A stretch of DNA of 64,000 nt from Calditrichota bacterium (GTDB lineage Bacteria; Zhuqueibacterota; Zhuqueibacteria; Zhuqueibacterales; Geothermadaptataceae), in contig QQUE01000015.1 in the NCBI GenBank assembly GCA_008501765.1, forward strand, positions 248,001 through 312,000. The letters run 5' to 3'. Numbering within the stretch: the first letter of the stretch is position 1; each line of letters begins with the position of its first letter. Under the pieces are notes generated by a model. It searched no databases. It worked only from the letters and a program-made list of their open reading frames with translations, and was not told where the DNA came from. This document shows, in pieces, positions 52,400 through 63,819 of the stretch. The position numbers were made by a program, and so were the translations under genes.

Positions 52400-52415
52400 T
52401 ACAAATGTAGTGCCA
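52400..52415 (-). promoter_or_regulatory. sigma-54-like promoter (TGGCAC-N5-TTGTA)
   Basis: On the minus strand, TGGCAC (52415-52410) is followed after exactly five bases by TTGTA (52404-52400): the correct GG-N10 spacing, but GT in place of the -12 GC. Transcription would begin about 36 nt before the STAS start codon. The key mismatch keeps confidence low. Confidence 0.35.
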
Positions 52416-52419
52416 AAGA

Positions 52420-52440
52420 CCGCCAACCGCGGTTTTGCGG
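52420..52440. promoter_or_regulatory. candidate operator: 21-bp near-palindrome
   Basis: CCGC-C-AACCGCGGTT-TT-GCGG has a perfect 10-bp core and matching flanks. It lies 68 bp upstream of the STAS start and directly behind the sigma-54-like site. A regulator-binding site is the simplest reading. Confidence 0.4.
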
Positions 52441-52564
52441 TAACTATCCCGATCTACCTATAAACCACTACTCTTTATTACGTCATCAATCAAAAAACAC
52501 TGCATGACTATTGTGATACTGAGAAACATTGTTCGTTCCTGAAACATCTTATTTCGAATTGAAC

Positions 52565-52608
52565 AAAAAAAAACGCACAGCTACTCCATTTAGAAACAGC
52601 TATGCGTT
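52565..52608 (-). terminator. intrinsic terminator closing the galT/glycogen-synthase-like unit
   Basis: On the minus strand, AACGCATAGCT (52608-52598) pairs with AGCTGTGCGTT (52582-52572; ten of eleven pairs plus G-U) and runs into nine T residues. It lies about 40 bp past the stop of the 52647-54062 gene, so the export operon downstream needs its own promoter. Confidence 0.85.
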
Positions 52609-52646
52609 AATTTGTTTATATCTCAAATATCGAAATTATAAATCAA

Positions 52647-54062
52647 TCATCTTTTCAATAAAGATTTAAAAAGCGCTGTATATTGTTCCCCACTTTTCAT
52701 CAATGAAAAATCAATTTGCATCGCTTCCTGCATGCTTTTCTGCCATTTCGCATGGTCTTTATATGCGTCACACATTCGCATGAGCACATCTTTTAAAGAT
52801 TGAGTTACATCAATATTAAATTTGCCCCAAAGCGATAAATTTTCCAGGATTTCATGTGTCTCAGGTTTAAATCCTTTAATCGAAGTCTCAGGGATGATTC
52901 CAATGGCTCCGTATTTCATTTTTTGGAGAAAACGGCTTTCGACCACACCACTCTCTTCATTTAGTTGCAGGCACAAGTCTGCGCCAGCGACCACCTGGTG
53001 TTTTACTTTGACGGATGGATCTACCTTTAATCGAATTGTATCGCTTATTTCTTTGCCCAGCGTCTCAAATGCCCGAACCGAAGAATTACTGACAATTATA
53101 ACCTGTAAATTGAGTTCTTTTAATAGACTTAAAATATCATTCAGTTTTTCAGCTTGATCATCATCGTCGATGAGTAGCATCACCAACGGGACATCAGCAT
53201 CGTATTCAAGGTCAAAATCATCGCAAAGAATTTTTTTATTTTCAATTTTTAGATGAATTGAATCGACAGAAAATTTTTCTGCAATTTTTTCATCACTTTC
53301 GGGATTCCAATCCTGGTAATCAATTCCATGCGAAATAAATTGTTCGAGCTGGCCGAGTTCTTCCTTCTTCTTGTGATCGGTAGAATAAACGATGGCATCA
53401 CACGCAGAATTTGCTATTTCCTTCACACCGACGTCATTGCCGGAGGTGACATAGTCCGATAAATAATCCGCTGATAATCCGGCCTGTTTCATTTGAGCAA
53501 GGCCAAGTTTAACCTGCATGCTATCGCTGTGGTCACAAAATATGATGCGAGTATTTTTAAAAAAATCATCATCTTTTAACTCATGCCGCAATACAAGAGG
53601 GAGAAAAATCGACGGCCACCCATTGCAAAGTATAAAGTCTGGTTGCCAGTGCAGACTTCGCAATGTTTGCACACATCCCCAGTTAAACAGCACGAACCGT
53701 TCGATGTTATCATCGTAGGTTTCTTTACCTTTGGTGTCGGAATAAATACCGTTCCGGGACGAAAATTGATCGTGGTCGAGAAAATAAACCTGTACTTTGG
53801 AATCCGGTAAAAAAGCTGATTTTGCATTGATGCTAAACGATTTTTTTGCAAAATCGACTTGCATATCACGTAACCGTATGACATCACGCAAAATGTATTT
53901 TCGCTCGTTTACAACCCCATAATTCGGCATCATCACACGAACATCATGACCAAGGTTTTTCAATATCTTGGGGAGTGTCCCTGAAATGTTAGCATTGGCA
54001 CTCGAACTGATAAATGGTGCAATCTCCGGTGTAATATAAAATATTCTATATTTACCCTTCAT
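52647..54062 (-). CDS. degenerate glycogen/starch-synthase-like protein (GT5 fold)
   Basis: A 471-residue protein whose first 250 residues follow the GT5 catalytic domain: ITPEIAPF, then LPKILKNLGHDVRVMMPNYG, a GIYSD region, WQPDFILCNGWPS, and a short NPESDE loop. But the ADP-glucose-binding KTGGL is replaced by SSSANANIS (about 19-27). The HNxxYQG region reads CDHSDSMQV, and the C-terminal donor motif (EPCGLTQ) is absent, with ESGVVESRF in that area. It is therefore probably not a working glycogen synthase: a pseudo-enzyme, regulator or new activity. It follows galT by 79 bp and ends at a terminator. Confidence 0.75.
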   Translation of the reverse strand: MKGKYRIFYITPEIAPFISSSANANISGTLPKILKNLGHDVRVMMPNYGVVNERKYILRDVIRLRDMQVDFAKKSFSINAKSAFLPDSKVQVYFLDHDQFSSRNGIYSDTKGKETYDDNIERFVLFNWGCVQTLRSLHWQPDFILCNGWPSIFLPLVLRHELKDDDFFKNTRIIFCDHSDSMQVKLGLAQMKQAGLSADYLSDYVTSGNDVGVKEIANSACDAIVYSTDHKKKEELGQLEQFISHGIDYQDWNPESDEKIAEKFSVDSIHLKIENKKILCDDFDLEYDADVPLVMLLIDDDDQAEKLNDILSLLKELNLQVIIVSNSSVRAFETLGKEISDTIRLKVDPSVKVKHQVVAGADLCLQLNEESGVVESRFLQKMKYGAIGIIPETSIKGFKPETHEILENLSLWGKFNIDVTQSLKDVLMRMCDAYKDHAKWQKSMQEAMQIDFSLMKSGEQYTALFKSLLKR

Positions 54063-54094
54063 TATGAAAAAACCTTACTTTGTATGTGGATAAA

Positions 54095-54121
54095 GCAAAA
54101 ATTTCAAAAAGCAATTTTTGC
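54095..54121 (-). terminator. small hairpin between galT and the GT5-like gene
   Basis: GCAAAAATT (54095-54103) and AATTTTTGC (54113-54121) pair in a 9-bp, AT-rich stem. On the minus strand it is followed by TTTATCC, so it is at best an attenuator or weak terminator. Confidence 0.25.
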
Positions 54122-54141
54122 AATTCTGTTTTTCTGTTTCT

Positions 54142-55140
54142 TTAAAAACCTACTTTTCGTAAATGCTCGCAGGCTATTTCAGGCGGTGTTGGATTGATGT
54201 AAAATCCTGAGCCCCATTCAAATCCGGCAATTTTTGTCAACTTGGGAATAACTTCGATATGCCAATGATACTCATCCAAATTCCCATCTTGAATGGGGGA
54301 TGTGTGAATCACAAAATTGTATGGAGGCGAATCAAGTGCCTTATTTAAGCGCGTCAAAATATCTTTCATCATTCCGGCCAATTCAAGATAGTGGCTTTTC
54401 TCCACACTTTCAAAATGCGAACTGTGGGCTTGTGGTAAAATCCAAACTTCATACGGGAAACGGGCGGCAAAGGGTGTAATCGCAATAAAATTATCTGTCT
54501 GCACAACTACGCGCTTGTCCGATTCTGACTCCTGACGGATTATATCACAAAAAATACACCGTTCTTTCAAGTCGAAGTGCCGCTTGGCGCCGTGTAATTC
54601 TTCAAGCACGTTTTTAGGAACAATGGGTGTTGCGATTAATTGTGAATGCGAATGTTCGAGCGAAGCGCCTGCTGACCGGCCATGGTTTTTAAAAATGAGA
54701 ATATATTTAAACCGTTTGTCCTTTTTCAGGTCGAGAATTCGACTTTGATACGCTAATAAAATTTTCTCAATTTGTTCGATCGAATAATCGTTAAATTCCC
54801 GATAGTGGTCCGGTGTTTCAATGATAACTTCATGTGCACCGATGCCATTCATCAAATCATAAACACCTTTGCCCCGTCGGCGCAATTCACCCTCAATTTG
54901 CAGGGCGGGGAATTTGTTCGGCACAACCCGCAAGTCCCACCCGGAAGAATTGGGTTCAAGACTTTTGGGTCTTATTGAAAATATCTCAGCAGGTGTTTTA
55001 TCTTCATTTCCAGGACAAAAAGGGCAAAACCCACCCAATTTATCATCATTTTCACCTGGCCAGTCAGAAGGGCGCTGGCCGCGTTCCGTCGATATGATGA
55101 CCCAACGTCCTACAATGGGGTCTTTTCGTAATTCAGGCAT
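54142..55140 (-). CDS. galT: galactose-1-phosphate uridylyltransferase
   Basis: A 332-residue HIT-superfamily enzyme that exchanges UMP between UDP-glucose and galactose-1-phosphate (Leloir pathway). The N-terminal zinc pair is C39-x-x-C42 in GFCPFC. The active site is H163-S-H165-S-Q167, with the nucleophile His165, preceded by NHG (152-154). The C-terminal EYHWHIEVIP is the second HIT-like motif. Length is typical. It can supply UDP-galactose to the adjacent polysaccharide locus. Neighbours are the CpoB-like lipoprotein gene upstream and the GT5-like gene downstream, both with gaps of about 75 bp. Confidence 0.94.
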   Translation of the reverse strand: MPELRKDPIVGRWVIISTERGQRPSDWPGENDDKLGGFCPFCPGNEDKTPAEIFSIRPKSLEPNSSGWDLRVVPNKFPALQIEGELRRRGKGVYDLMNGIGAHEVIIETPDHYREFNDYSIEQIEKILLAYQSRILDLKKDKRFKYILIFKNHGRSAGASLEHSHSQLIATPIVPKNVLEELHGAKRHFDLKERCIFCDIIRQESESDKRVVVQTDNFIAITPFAARFPYEVWILPQAHSSHFESVEKSHYLELAGMMKDILTRLNKALDSPPYNFVIHTSPIQDGNLDEYHWHIEVIPKLTKIAGFEWGSGFYINPTPPEIACEHLRKVGF

Positions 55141-55215
55141 AATTCCTATTCAATAAATCTGGTTGCTATTCCTGCAAATTAAACTCATAAACGGTGAATC
55201 AACACAAAGGACTGC

Positions 55216-56058
55216 TTATTGATTAAGATGTTTCCTGGCCTGATCTACATATTCACTTTTGGGATAATTGGCAATAAGTTGTTCAAATTGGGATTTTGCC
55301 TGTTCGGTATTCCCTATTCGCTTATAAGATAATCCCAATTTCAAAATTGCAGCATCAATTTTATTGCTTTTTGAATAAGAATAAACCTTTTCAAATTCTG
55401 CAATTGCCTGGGTAAAATTACCAAGACCATAATAGGCTTCACCAATCCAATATTGGCAATTATCTGCCAATGAATGGTTCGAGTTCTCTGTCAGCAATGC
55501 GGAGAATTGATCGATGGCCTCTCTATATCGCCTGGCATTGTAAGTATTTAGCGCATCTTTGTACCGGGCCCGGTAAGAACTGCTGTACGTGCTTGTTCCC
55601 GAAGAAAGAGTTGGTGGTGTTGAAATTTGTGTTGGTGTACTTTGAAGTTGTTCAAGCATGCGTTCTTTCGCAGCAAGGCTGGTTTGTAATTCCGATATAG
55701 TTTTGTCTTTTTGTGCCAGTTTAATCTCCAGTTCCTGCATCTCACTTTTGAGATTCTCAACCGAAGGTTCTTCATTATTGACAGCTTGATTGTCGGCAGT
55801 CGATGTCGTATTGGCTCCAGAGTCCTCTATGCCTAATAAGCGGAGTACCTCAGCTTCTTCCGGATTCTGAGTGCTATCCGTTTTTTGGTCATCTCCTTTT
55901 ACACCCAAAAGTTCATCTATGTTTATGCCTTCACTATCATCGGTCTCCAGGTTACTTTTTTTGCTGCCACCACATGCTGTTAATGCGACGATTAACAGAA
56001 GACAAACGATTGTAAATAAAGTGGCAGACTTACTCCGAGATTTTTTTAAGAAATACAT
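55216..56058 (-). CDS. TPR lipoprotein, CpoB/YbgF-like
   Basis: A 280-residue lipoprotein from the ATG at 56058, chosen because AGGAGG lies nine bases upstream. A longer TTG start at 56091 would bury that site. The signal peptide ends in a lipobox with C29 (ALTAC). An acidic Ser/Asn-rich region is followed by a coiled coil (about 105-140, heptads of Leu/Glu/Lys). Then come three TPR repeats (about 165-280), laid out like the CpoB/YbgF C-terminus. In relatives this protein links Tol-Pal with peptidoglycan synthesis. Its position beside rodA/mrdA fits that. It has a long upstream region. Confidence 0.8.
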   Translation of the reverse strand: MYFLKKSRSKSATLFTIVCLLLIVALTACGGSKKSNLETDDSEGINIDELLGVKGDDQKTDSTQNPEEAEVLRLLGIEDSGANTTSTADNQAVNNEEPSVENLKSEMQELEIKLAQKDKTISELQTSLAAKERMLEQLQSTPTQISTPPTLSSGTSTYSSSYRARYKDALNTYNARRYREAIDQFSALLTENSNHSLADNCQYWIGEAYYGLGNFTQAIAEFEKVYSYSKSNKIDAAILKLGLSYKRIGNTEQAKSQFEQLIANYPKSEYVDQARKHLNQ

Positions 56059-56067
56059 TATGTGAGT

Positions 56068-56073
56068 CCTCCT
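56068..56073 (-). promoter_or_regulatory. ribosome-binding site AGGAGG
   Basis: A perfect Shine-Dalgarno core nine bases before the ATG at 56058. It decides the start of the CpoB-like gene. Confidence 0.8.
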
Positions 56074-56091
56074 AATGCAATTTTCAAACAA

Positions 56092-56722
56092 TTCAATATC
56101 TCGTTTTTCCCAAACAGTATGGCAAGAATGACTTAATATAATAAATAAAAAGAAAATAATATTGAAGTTTAATAAATTGTAAAATATACATTACGATGAT
56201 AATTCTAATTAACAGTATTATCCCCATCAGTTCGGAAATAGAAACTAACATCGGTTTCGAGTAGACTTTGACAGCAGATGCATCGGTTCTTTACTATCGC
56301 TTAATTAATGTTAAATCTAAATTTAACACAATTTACACTAAAATGCAAGTTGTATTTAATCAGGAATATTTATCGTATCTTCCGGTCAATTAACTTCTAA
56401 ATATATTTTAACCAGCGAAACATGCCATCGCCACCATGACCATAATTGCTTACAATAACCAGGTTCTGATAGTTCCTATTAAAAAAAATAGTAAGGGTGT
56501 ATTTGACTCAAAGCGAGAAACAAAATCATCTATTCCGGAATAATTATACACTGCTTTAAATTTAATAGCAACATTTCTATCCCGAATTATTCATAGAGCG
56601 CAGTGGATGTGCCTGGCACTTCTACAAGTTATGAAAGCCCTTAAAAGCTACTTTGTTTAGTTAAATTTATAAAAATCAACTAAGTGCCAGGCACATTTTT
56701 ATCAGTTTATGAATAGATCAGG
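56092..56722. other. gene-free 0.6-kb region between rodA and the lipoprotein gene
   Basis: AT-rich, no gene seen. It holds a perfect 12-bp palindrome TATTCCGGAATA (56531-56542), a GTTAAAT/ATTTAAC stem (about 56310-56327) and the inverted repeat at 56607-56696. The promoter for the lipoprotein gene should lie here. A small RNA cannot be excluded. Confidence 0.4.
56607..56696. repeat. 15-bp inverted repeat carrying the GTGCCTGGCAC palindrome
   Basis: Arms ATGTGCCTGGCACTT (56607-56621) and its perfect complement (56682-56696) enclose 60 bp. Each arm holds the self-complementary-type core GTGCCTGGCAC. It lies 27 bp past the rodA stop. Motifs like this are widespread in bacterial genomes as interspersed palindromes, sometimes near REP-associated transposases (recollection, not checked); none is present here. 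Confidence 0.65.
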
Positions 56723-57949
56723 CTATAAGTATTGAAATCGCCTGCGACCGGCGTTTATAATCAAGCCAATCAGCGCAGTATTTGTGAGTAACGAGGACCC
56801 CCCATAACTTAAAAATGGCAAAGGGAGTCCGGTGACCGGCATAATTCCTACCGTCATACCCGTATTTACGATCACATGAAAACCGATAATGGTGCACGCA
56901 CCTATCACGATTAAACTTGCAAATAGGTTCTTCGAGTTTTGTGCAATTAGCAATGCCCGCCAAATTAAAATGAAAAATAGGGCCAATACCACACATACCC
57001 CCAAAAAACCAAATTCTTCTCCCAATACAGAGAAGATAAAATCAGTGTGTTGCTCGGGGAGGAATCGCAACTGTGTTTGCGTCCCCTGCATCCAGCCTTT
57101 TCCCCACAATCCACCTGAACCAATAGCTACTTTCGATTGCAAAACCTGGTAGCCAAGCCCTTGCGGATCCTGTTCGAGCCCGATAAATGTGAGAATTCGG
57201 CTTTTTTGATACCCAAGCAATTGTTCCCATAAAATTGGAGTAACAATTCCAACGCCAATATTTAGCAGAAAATTCGGGATGATTATTTTTGGACCGCGTC
57301 CGGAGACAACCATGACACCGACAATCAAAACAATGGCAATAAAAAAACTGTAAAAGGTGAACGCTGATGCCAGTGTGACGAGTGGCGCAAGGAGTAAAAA
57401 TACCGTAAACAGTGACAGGCCAGCCCAAAAAAGAACGGGCAAAACCATGGCTATAAATACCAGGGAAGTACCCAAATCCGGTTGTTTAATTATCAGCAGC
57501 GTCGGCAGAATTACAATTGCGAAGGCAACCACGATATCTTTTATTTTTTTGAAATCTCTTTTCGCATTGGCTGCATATTTTGCAAGCAATAGCAAGGTTG
57601 CGATTTTTGCCAATTCGGATGGCTGTAAACGGACTGGGCCAAAAATAAACCACCGTTTTACACCCGTCCCACCGCCAACGAAAAGGACAGCGATGAGGAG
57701 AAGAATCGAAATAATATAAAATGGGATGGCGATCTCGTGATATAGCTTAAACGGAAGAAGAGATAGGAGTGCTAACAGGCCCAGACCCACTAAAATCCAG
57801 ATGACTTGTTTTGCAAAATTTTGACTGATTTCAGGGTGAGCGCCGTGCGTAGCACTATAAATCACCATCAGCCCCACCAGTAACAATCCGGCAAAAGCCA
57901 CGAGGAGAATCAGATCCGGTTTTTTTAAATCTTCTCGATCCCAAAGCAT
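56723..57949 (-). CDS. rodA: rod shape-determining SEDS glycosyltransferase RodA
   Basis: A 408-residue SEDS protein with about ten helices, the peptidoglycan glycosyltransferase of the elongasome that polymerises lipid II in the periplasm. Visible signatures are LSLLPFKLYHEIAIPFY early, RWFIFGPVRLQPSELAKIATLLLLAKY, KQPDLGTSLVF with the conserved Asp, WGKGWMQGTQTQLRFLPEQHTDFIFSVLGEEFGF, and GLPLPFLSYGGSSLL near the end. Its start lies 8 bp after the mrdA stop. It is the last gene of the mre-mrd operon and is followed by a palindromic repeat. Confidence 0.96.
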   Translation of the reverse strand: MLWDREDLKKPDLILLVAFAGLLLVGLMVIYSATHGAHPEISQNFAKQVIWILVGLGLLALLSLLPFKLYHEIAIPFYIISILLLIAVLFVGGGTGVKRWFIFGPVRLQPSELAKIATLLLLAKYAANAKRDFKKIKDIVVAFAIVILPTLLIIKQPDLGTSLVFIAMVLPVLFWAGLSLFTVFLLLAPLVTLASAFTFYSFFIAIVLIVGVMVVSGRGPKIIIPNFLLNIGVGIVTPILWEQLLGYQKSRILTFIGLEQDPQGLGYQVLQSKVAIGSGGLWGKGWMQGTQTQLRFLPEQHTDFIFSVLGEEFGFLGVCVVLALFFILIWRALLIAQNSKNLFASLIVIGACTIIGFHVIVNTGMTVGIMPVTGLPLPFLSYGGSSLLTNTALIGLIINAGRRRFQYL

Positions 57950-57957
57950 AGCTAAAC

Positions 57958-59730
57958 TTATATTTTCTTTTCTCTTAATAAATAGCGTAACATACTTCCG
58001 GCAATCGGAGCGGCAACAGCGCCACCACCACCGCCATTTTCAACAAAAAAACAAAAGGCCACACGTGGATTTTTGAATGGAGCAAAACCGATAAACCACG
58101 CGTGATCATCACCGTGAGGATTTTGGGCTGTTCCGGTTTTTCCCGCCACTTTTATCCGCCATGGATTGGCCCGTTTCGCCGTGCCGTGGATACCGTTGAC
58201 AACGTCGAACATGCCGGCATGGACCAAATCCCAAACATCCTCCCGGATACCTTCGACCAACAACTCTTTCCGCTCGAAAAAAAATTCATCACCCGTTTCC
58301 GGGTTTTTAATAAATCGATTCACATGGGGTCGAAACCCCTGTCCACGATTAGCAATGAGCAGCGCAAAACTGGCCATTTGCAAAGGTGTAACCAGCAATT
58401 CACCCTGTCCGACTGTGAGGTTTAACAGCAATCCCTTGCTCCATTTTTTCTCACCGTATCTGTGATCGAAATAGTCTTTATCCGGAATAGAACCGCTGTA
58501 TTCCTGGGTCAAATCGATGCCTGTCTTTTCACCAAAATGGAACATTTTTGAATATTTTGCCCAATTTTCAAGGCCAACTTTCTGAATCATTCGATAGAAA
58601 TAAACGTTGCAGGACTGCTCAATGGCTTGCTGTAAATTGACACTCCCGTGCCCTTCCTCTTTATGGCACTTGAAAGAACGTCTTCCAAGGCGGTAGACTC
58701 CCGGACAATAAACTTTTTCATCCGGATTAATTAATCCTTCCTGCAAGCCGGCAATTGCGGTGATTATTTTATATGTTGAACCCGGATTCGTGCCACTTTG
58801 CACCATGCGATCATACAACGGTTTTGCCGGATCACTCGTTAGTTCCTTCCATGCTTTTTCTGAAATCGGTTTTGCGAACAATTCGGGATTGTATCCCGGC
58901 TTCGAAACCAGCGCGATAACCTCGCCATTTTGGCAATTGAGCACTGCTACCCCGCCGCGCAGCGTATCCATTTTTTGTTCCAAATAACGCTGCAAGCCGG
59001 CATCGATGGACAAATGCAATTCCAGGCCTGGCACCGGGGGTTGTGATTGCAATTGGTCTAGTACACTTACTTCCCGGCCCAAGGCATCCACCTCGACAAT
59101 TTGAAAGCCCTTTTTCCCTTGCAAAGTTTTTTCATAAATTCTCTCGATCCCGGCTTTGCCGATAACATCACCGAGTTTGTAGGAAGCGAATTCTTCCGAT
59201 TGCAGGCCTTTTTCATCAATTTCACCGAGATAACCAAACAAGTGGGGCGCTTTAACACCTGCCGGGTAAAATCGTCTGGGTTCAATTCCATAGACAATTC
59301 CGGGTAAATCAAGTTTATTTTCTTCGATGCGGATTAATGAGGCAAAATCAATATAACGGCAGATTTTCACTTCCTGAAATAGTCCACGCCGATCCCTTTT
59401 AAAAATTTGCCGGAAAGATTCCGGGTCTCTGTTTAACAAATCTCCCAATAGATCGAAAACAGAATCCGGCGCTGACAATTCGTTTGGAATAGCGTAAACC
59501 GAGTAAGCGGGAACATTATCGACCAAAATTTCCTCATAGCGATCGCGCACAATACCGCGTGGCGGCACGAGGGTGATCGGCCGGATACGATTGCGCTCAC
59601 TTTGCTTGAAATAGACATCCTGCTGGATTAATTGGACATAACCGTAACGTAATAGCAGCGTAACGAAAGAAATGAATATAAGTACGCGGAACACAATGAT
59701 TCGTGTGGATTGTGAGGAACCCGATATCAT
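57958..59730 (-). CDS. mrdA: penicillin-binding protein 2 (elongasome transpeptidase)
   Basis: A 590-residue class B PBP: one N-terminal transmembrane helix (about 11-28), a dimerisation/pedestal domain with RNRIRPITLVPPRGIVRDR (47-64), then the transpeptidase domain. Catalytic motifs are S318-T-Y-K321, S373-C-N375 and K531-T-G-T. It cross-links the strands made by RodA, its partner encoded 8 bp downstream. The ATG overlaps the mreD stop by 4 bp (ATGA). A short Gly-rich loop (EN followed by five Gly) sits near the C-terminus. Confidence 0.96.
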   Translation of the reverse strand: MISGSSQSTRIIVFRVLIFISFVTLLLRYGYVQLIQQDVYFKQSERNRIRPITLVPPRGIVRDRYEEILVDNVPAYSVYAIPNELSAPDSVFDLLGDLLNRDPESFRQIFKRDRRGLFQEVKICRYIDFASLIRIEENKLDLPGIVYGIEPRRFYPAGVKAPHLFGYLGEIDEKGLQSEEFASYKLGDVIGKAGIERIYEKTLQGKKGFQIVEVDALGREVSVLDQLQSQPPVPGLELHLSIDAGLQRYLEQKMDTLRGGVAVLNCQNGEVIALVSKPGYNPELFAKPISEKAWKELTSDPAKPLYDRMVQSGTNPGSTYKIITAIAGLQEGLINPDEKVYCPGVYRLGRRSFKCHKEEGHGSVNLQQAIEQSCNVYFYRMIQKVGLENWAKYSKMFHFGEKTGIDLTQEYSGSIPDKDYFDHRYGEKKWSKGLLLNLTVGQGELLVTPLQMASFALLIANRGQGFRPHVNRFIKNPETGDEFFFERKELLVEGIREDVWDLVHAGMFDVVNGIHGTAKRANPWRIKVAGKTGTAQNPHGDDHAWFIGFAPFKNPRVAFCFFVENGGGGGAVAAPIAGSMLRYLLREKKI

Positions 59731-60206
59731 TTTTTTGTTCCCAGCAGGCCGTTGGGGATGAGAAAATGGGCAATACCGGCGAAGAGAAGTGTATAAAATG
59801 CAGCCGGTAAAACGGAGTTTATGGTCAAATCAAAAATATTTAATCCGGCTTTAATTTGAAAAAGAAAATAGTAGATAAAATTGTATATCAGAATTATTAT
59901 TGAGAAGATGATTAGTTTACTCTGGGTTCCGAGTTTTACCTGGATGTGTTTGTAGTTGCCTGCCATAAATGCGGCAACGACGAGGCTGAGCATGCTGGCC
60001 CCAATGTAAGATGTTGTAAAAGCATCCTTTACGAATCCAACAGCAAGTGCGGAAATCATCGCTGGAACACCGCCCTCACGCATACCTAATACGATGATAC
60101 CCAATAATAAGATATCGGGCCTACTGTTGCCCGGAAAAAACGATAATAAAGAAATTTGTACGATTAACAATCCCACAAAAATGAGGATATAAACTAAATA
60201 TTTCAT
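59727..60206 (-). CDS. mreD: rod shape-determining protein MreD
   Basis: A 159-residue protein with five hydrophobic helices, including PDILLLGIIVLGMREGGVPAMISALAVGFVKDAFTTSYIGASML, the conserved PDxL and G-x-x-x-D core of MreD. It couples MreC/MreB to RodA-PBP2 in the inner membrane. It starts 6 bp after the mreC stop and its stop overlaps mrdA, so the whole set is one coupled operon. Confidence 0.9.
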   Translation of the reverse strand: MKYLVYILIFVGLLIVQISLLSFFPGNSRPDILLLGIIVLGMREGGVPAMISALAVGFVKDAFTTSYIGASMLSLVVAAFMAGNYKHIQVKLGTQSKLIIFSIIILIYNFIYYFLFQIKAGLNIFDLTINSVLPAAFYTLLFAGIAHFLIPNGLLGTKK

Positions 60207-60212
60207 TCACAA

Positions 60213-61040
60213 TCACTTTAGAGCTGCGGTCTCTTTTTTACTATTTTTTATGATAAAAACATCTTCGATGAGTGAAATTTCGACGAACGGCTCAATGATA
60301 ATAACTTTAAACAGACTTGGTGCATCCATTTTAATTTCAGTAACATGGGCAACCTGCACCTCTGGTGGAAACGCATAACTATATCCCGATGTGACAACGA
60401 TATCACCCACGCGAACATCTGCATTTTTAGGGACTTGGGATAAAACGCTTGTCTTGCTGTCCCGCTGCTGGAAAACGCCATTAACACGGCTGCGCTGAAT
60501 TTTACAGGCGACACGGAAATTATGGTCAACTATGAGTTGAACAATTGAGGTTGACTTGCCTGCCCGCAATATTTTTCCAACAATCCCGGCCGGCAGAATC
60601 ACCGGATCGCCCTTTTCAACACCATTTTCTGTGCCAGCATCTATCGTCACCGACCGGGTTAATTGATCCTGATCCCGGGCAATTACACTGGCCGGGATCA
60701 ATTCGTAATGACTCGATTTCTTAAAGTCCAGCATTTCTCGCAAACGCCGATTTTCTAACGCCGCTTTGCGCAATTGGCTGTTCTCTAAAAGCAGGTAACT
60801 TGTTCGATTGCGCAAGCGCGACAATTCATCACGCATTTCTGCGATGGAGCGGTATTTTGAAATTGTTTGAAGTGTGTGAGCCCAGCTGTCAACTACTGCT
60901 GCGCGTACGTTGTTAACTTGAGGATTGTCATTGAGAAATATCAAACTTAATGAGATGACGACACAAATCAAAAATGTGAAATATTCGCTGCGCGTAATTG
61001 TGATATATTGGATATCAATAACTTTAAATTCTTTTGGCAT
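60213..61040 (-). CDS. mreC: rod shape-determining protein MreC
   Basis: A 275-residue bitopic protein: one transmembrane helix (about 22-40), a coiled coil (about 60-105, MRDELSRLRNRTSYLLLENSQL region) and a periplasmic beta domain with SVTIDAGTENGVEKGDPVI and GIVGKI, the family core. DVRVGDIVVTSGYSYAFPPEVQVAHV near the end matches the C-terminal MreC signature. It scaffolds PBP2 activation. It lies between mreB (33 bp) and mreD (6 bp). Confidence 0.93.
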   Translation of the reverse strand: MPKEFKVIDIQYITITRSEYFTFLICVVISLSLIFLNDNPQVNNVRAAVVDSWAHTLQTISKYRSIAEMRDELSRLRNRTSYLLLENSQLRKAALENRRLREMLDFKKSSHYELIPASVIARDQDQLTRSVTIDAGTENGVEKGDPVILPAGIVGKILRAGKSTSIVQLIVDHNFRVACKIQRSRVNGVFQQRDSKTSVLSQVPKNADVRVGDIVVTSGYSYAFPPEVQVAHVTEIKMDAPSLFKVIIIEPFVEISLIEDVFIIKNSKKETAALK

Positions 61041-61073
61041 TGCCTAATTTTTCACCAAATTAATTTTCCTGTA

Positions 61074-63735
<2,662 letters not shown>

Positions 63736-63819
63736 TTAAAAATTCTTCCAGGCTTTATTTAGAGAATTGTTTGTCTTAATTTATAACCAATTTGCAGTGA
63801 ATGGGCGTACTCAACGAAC

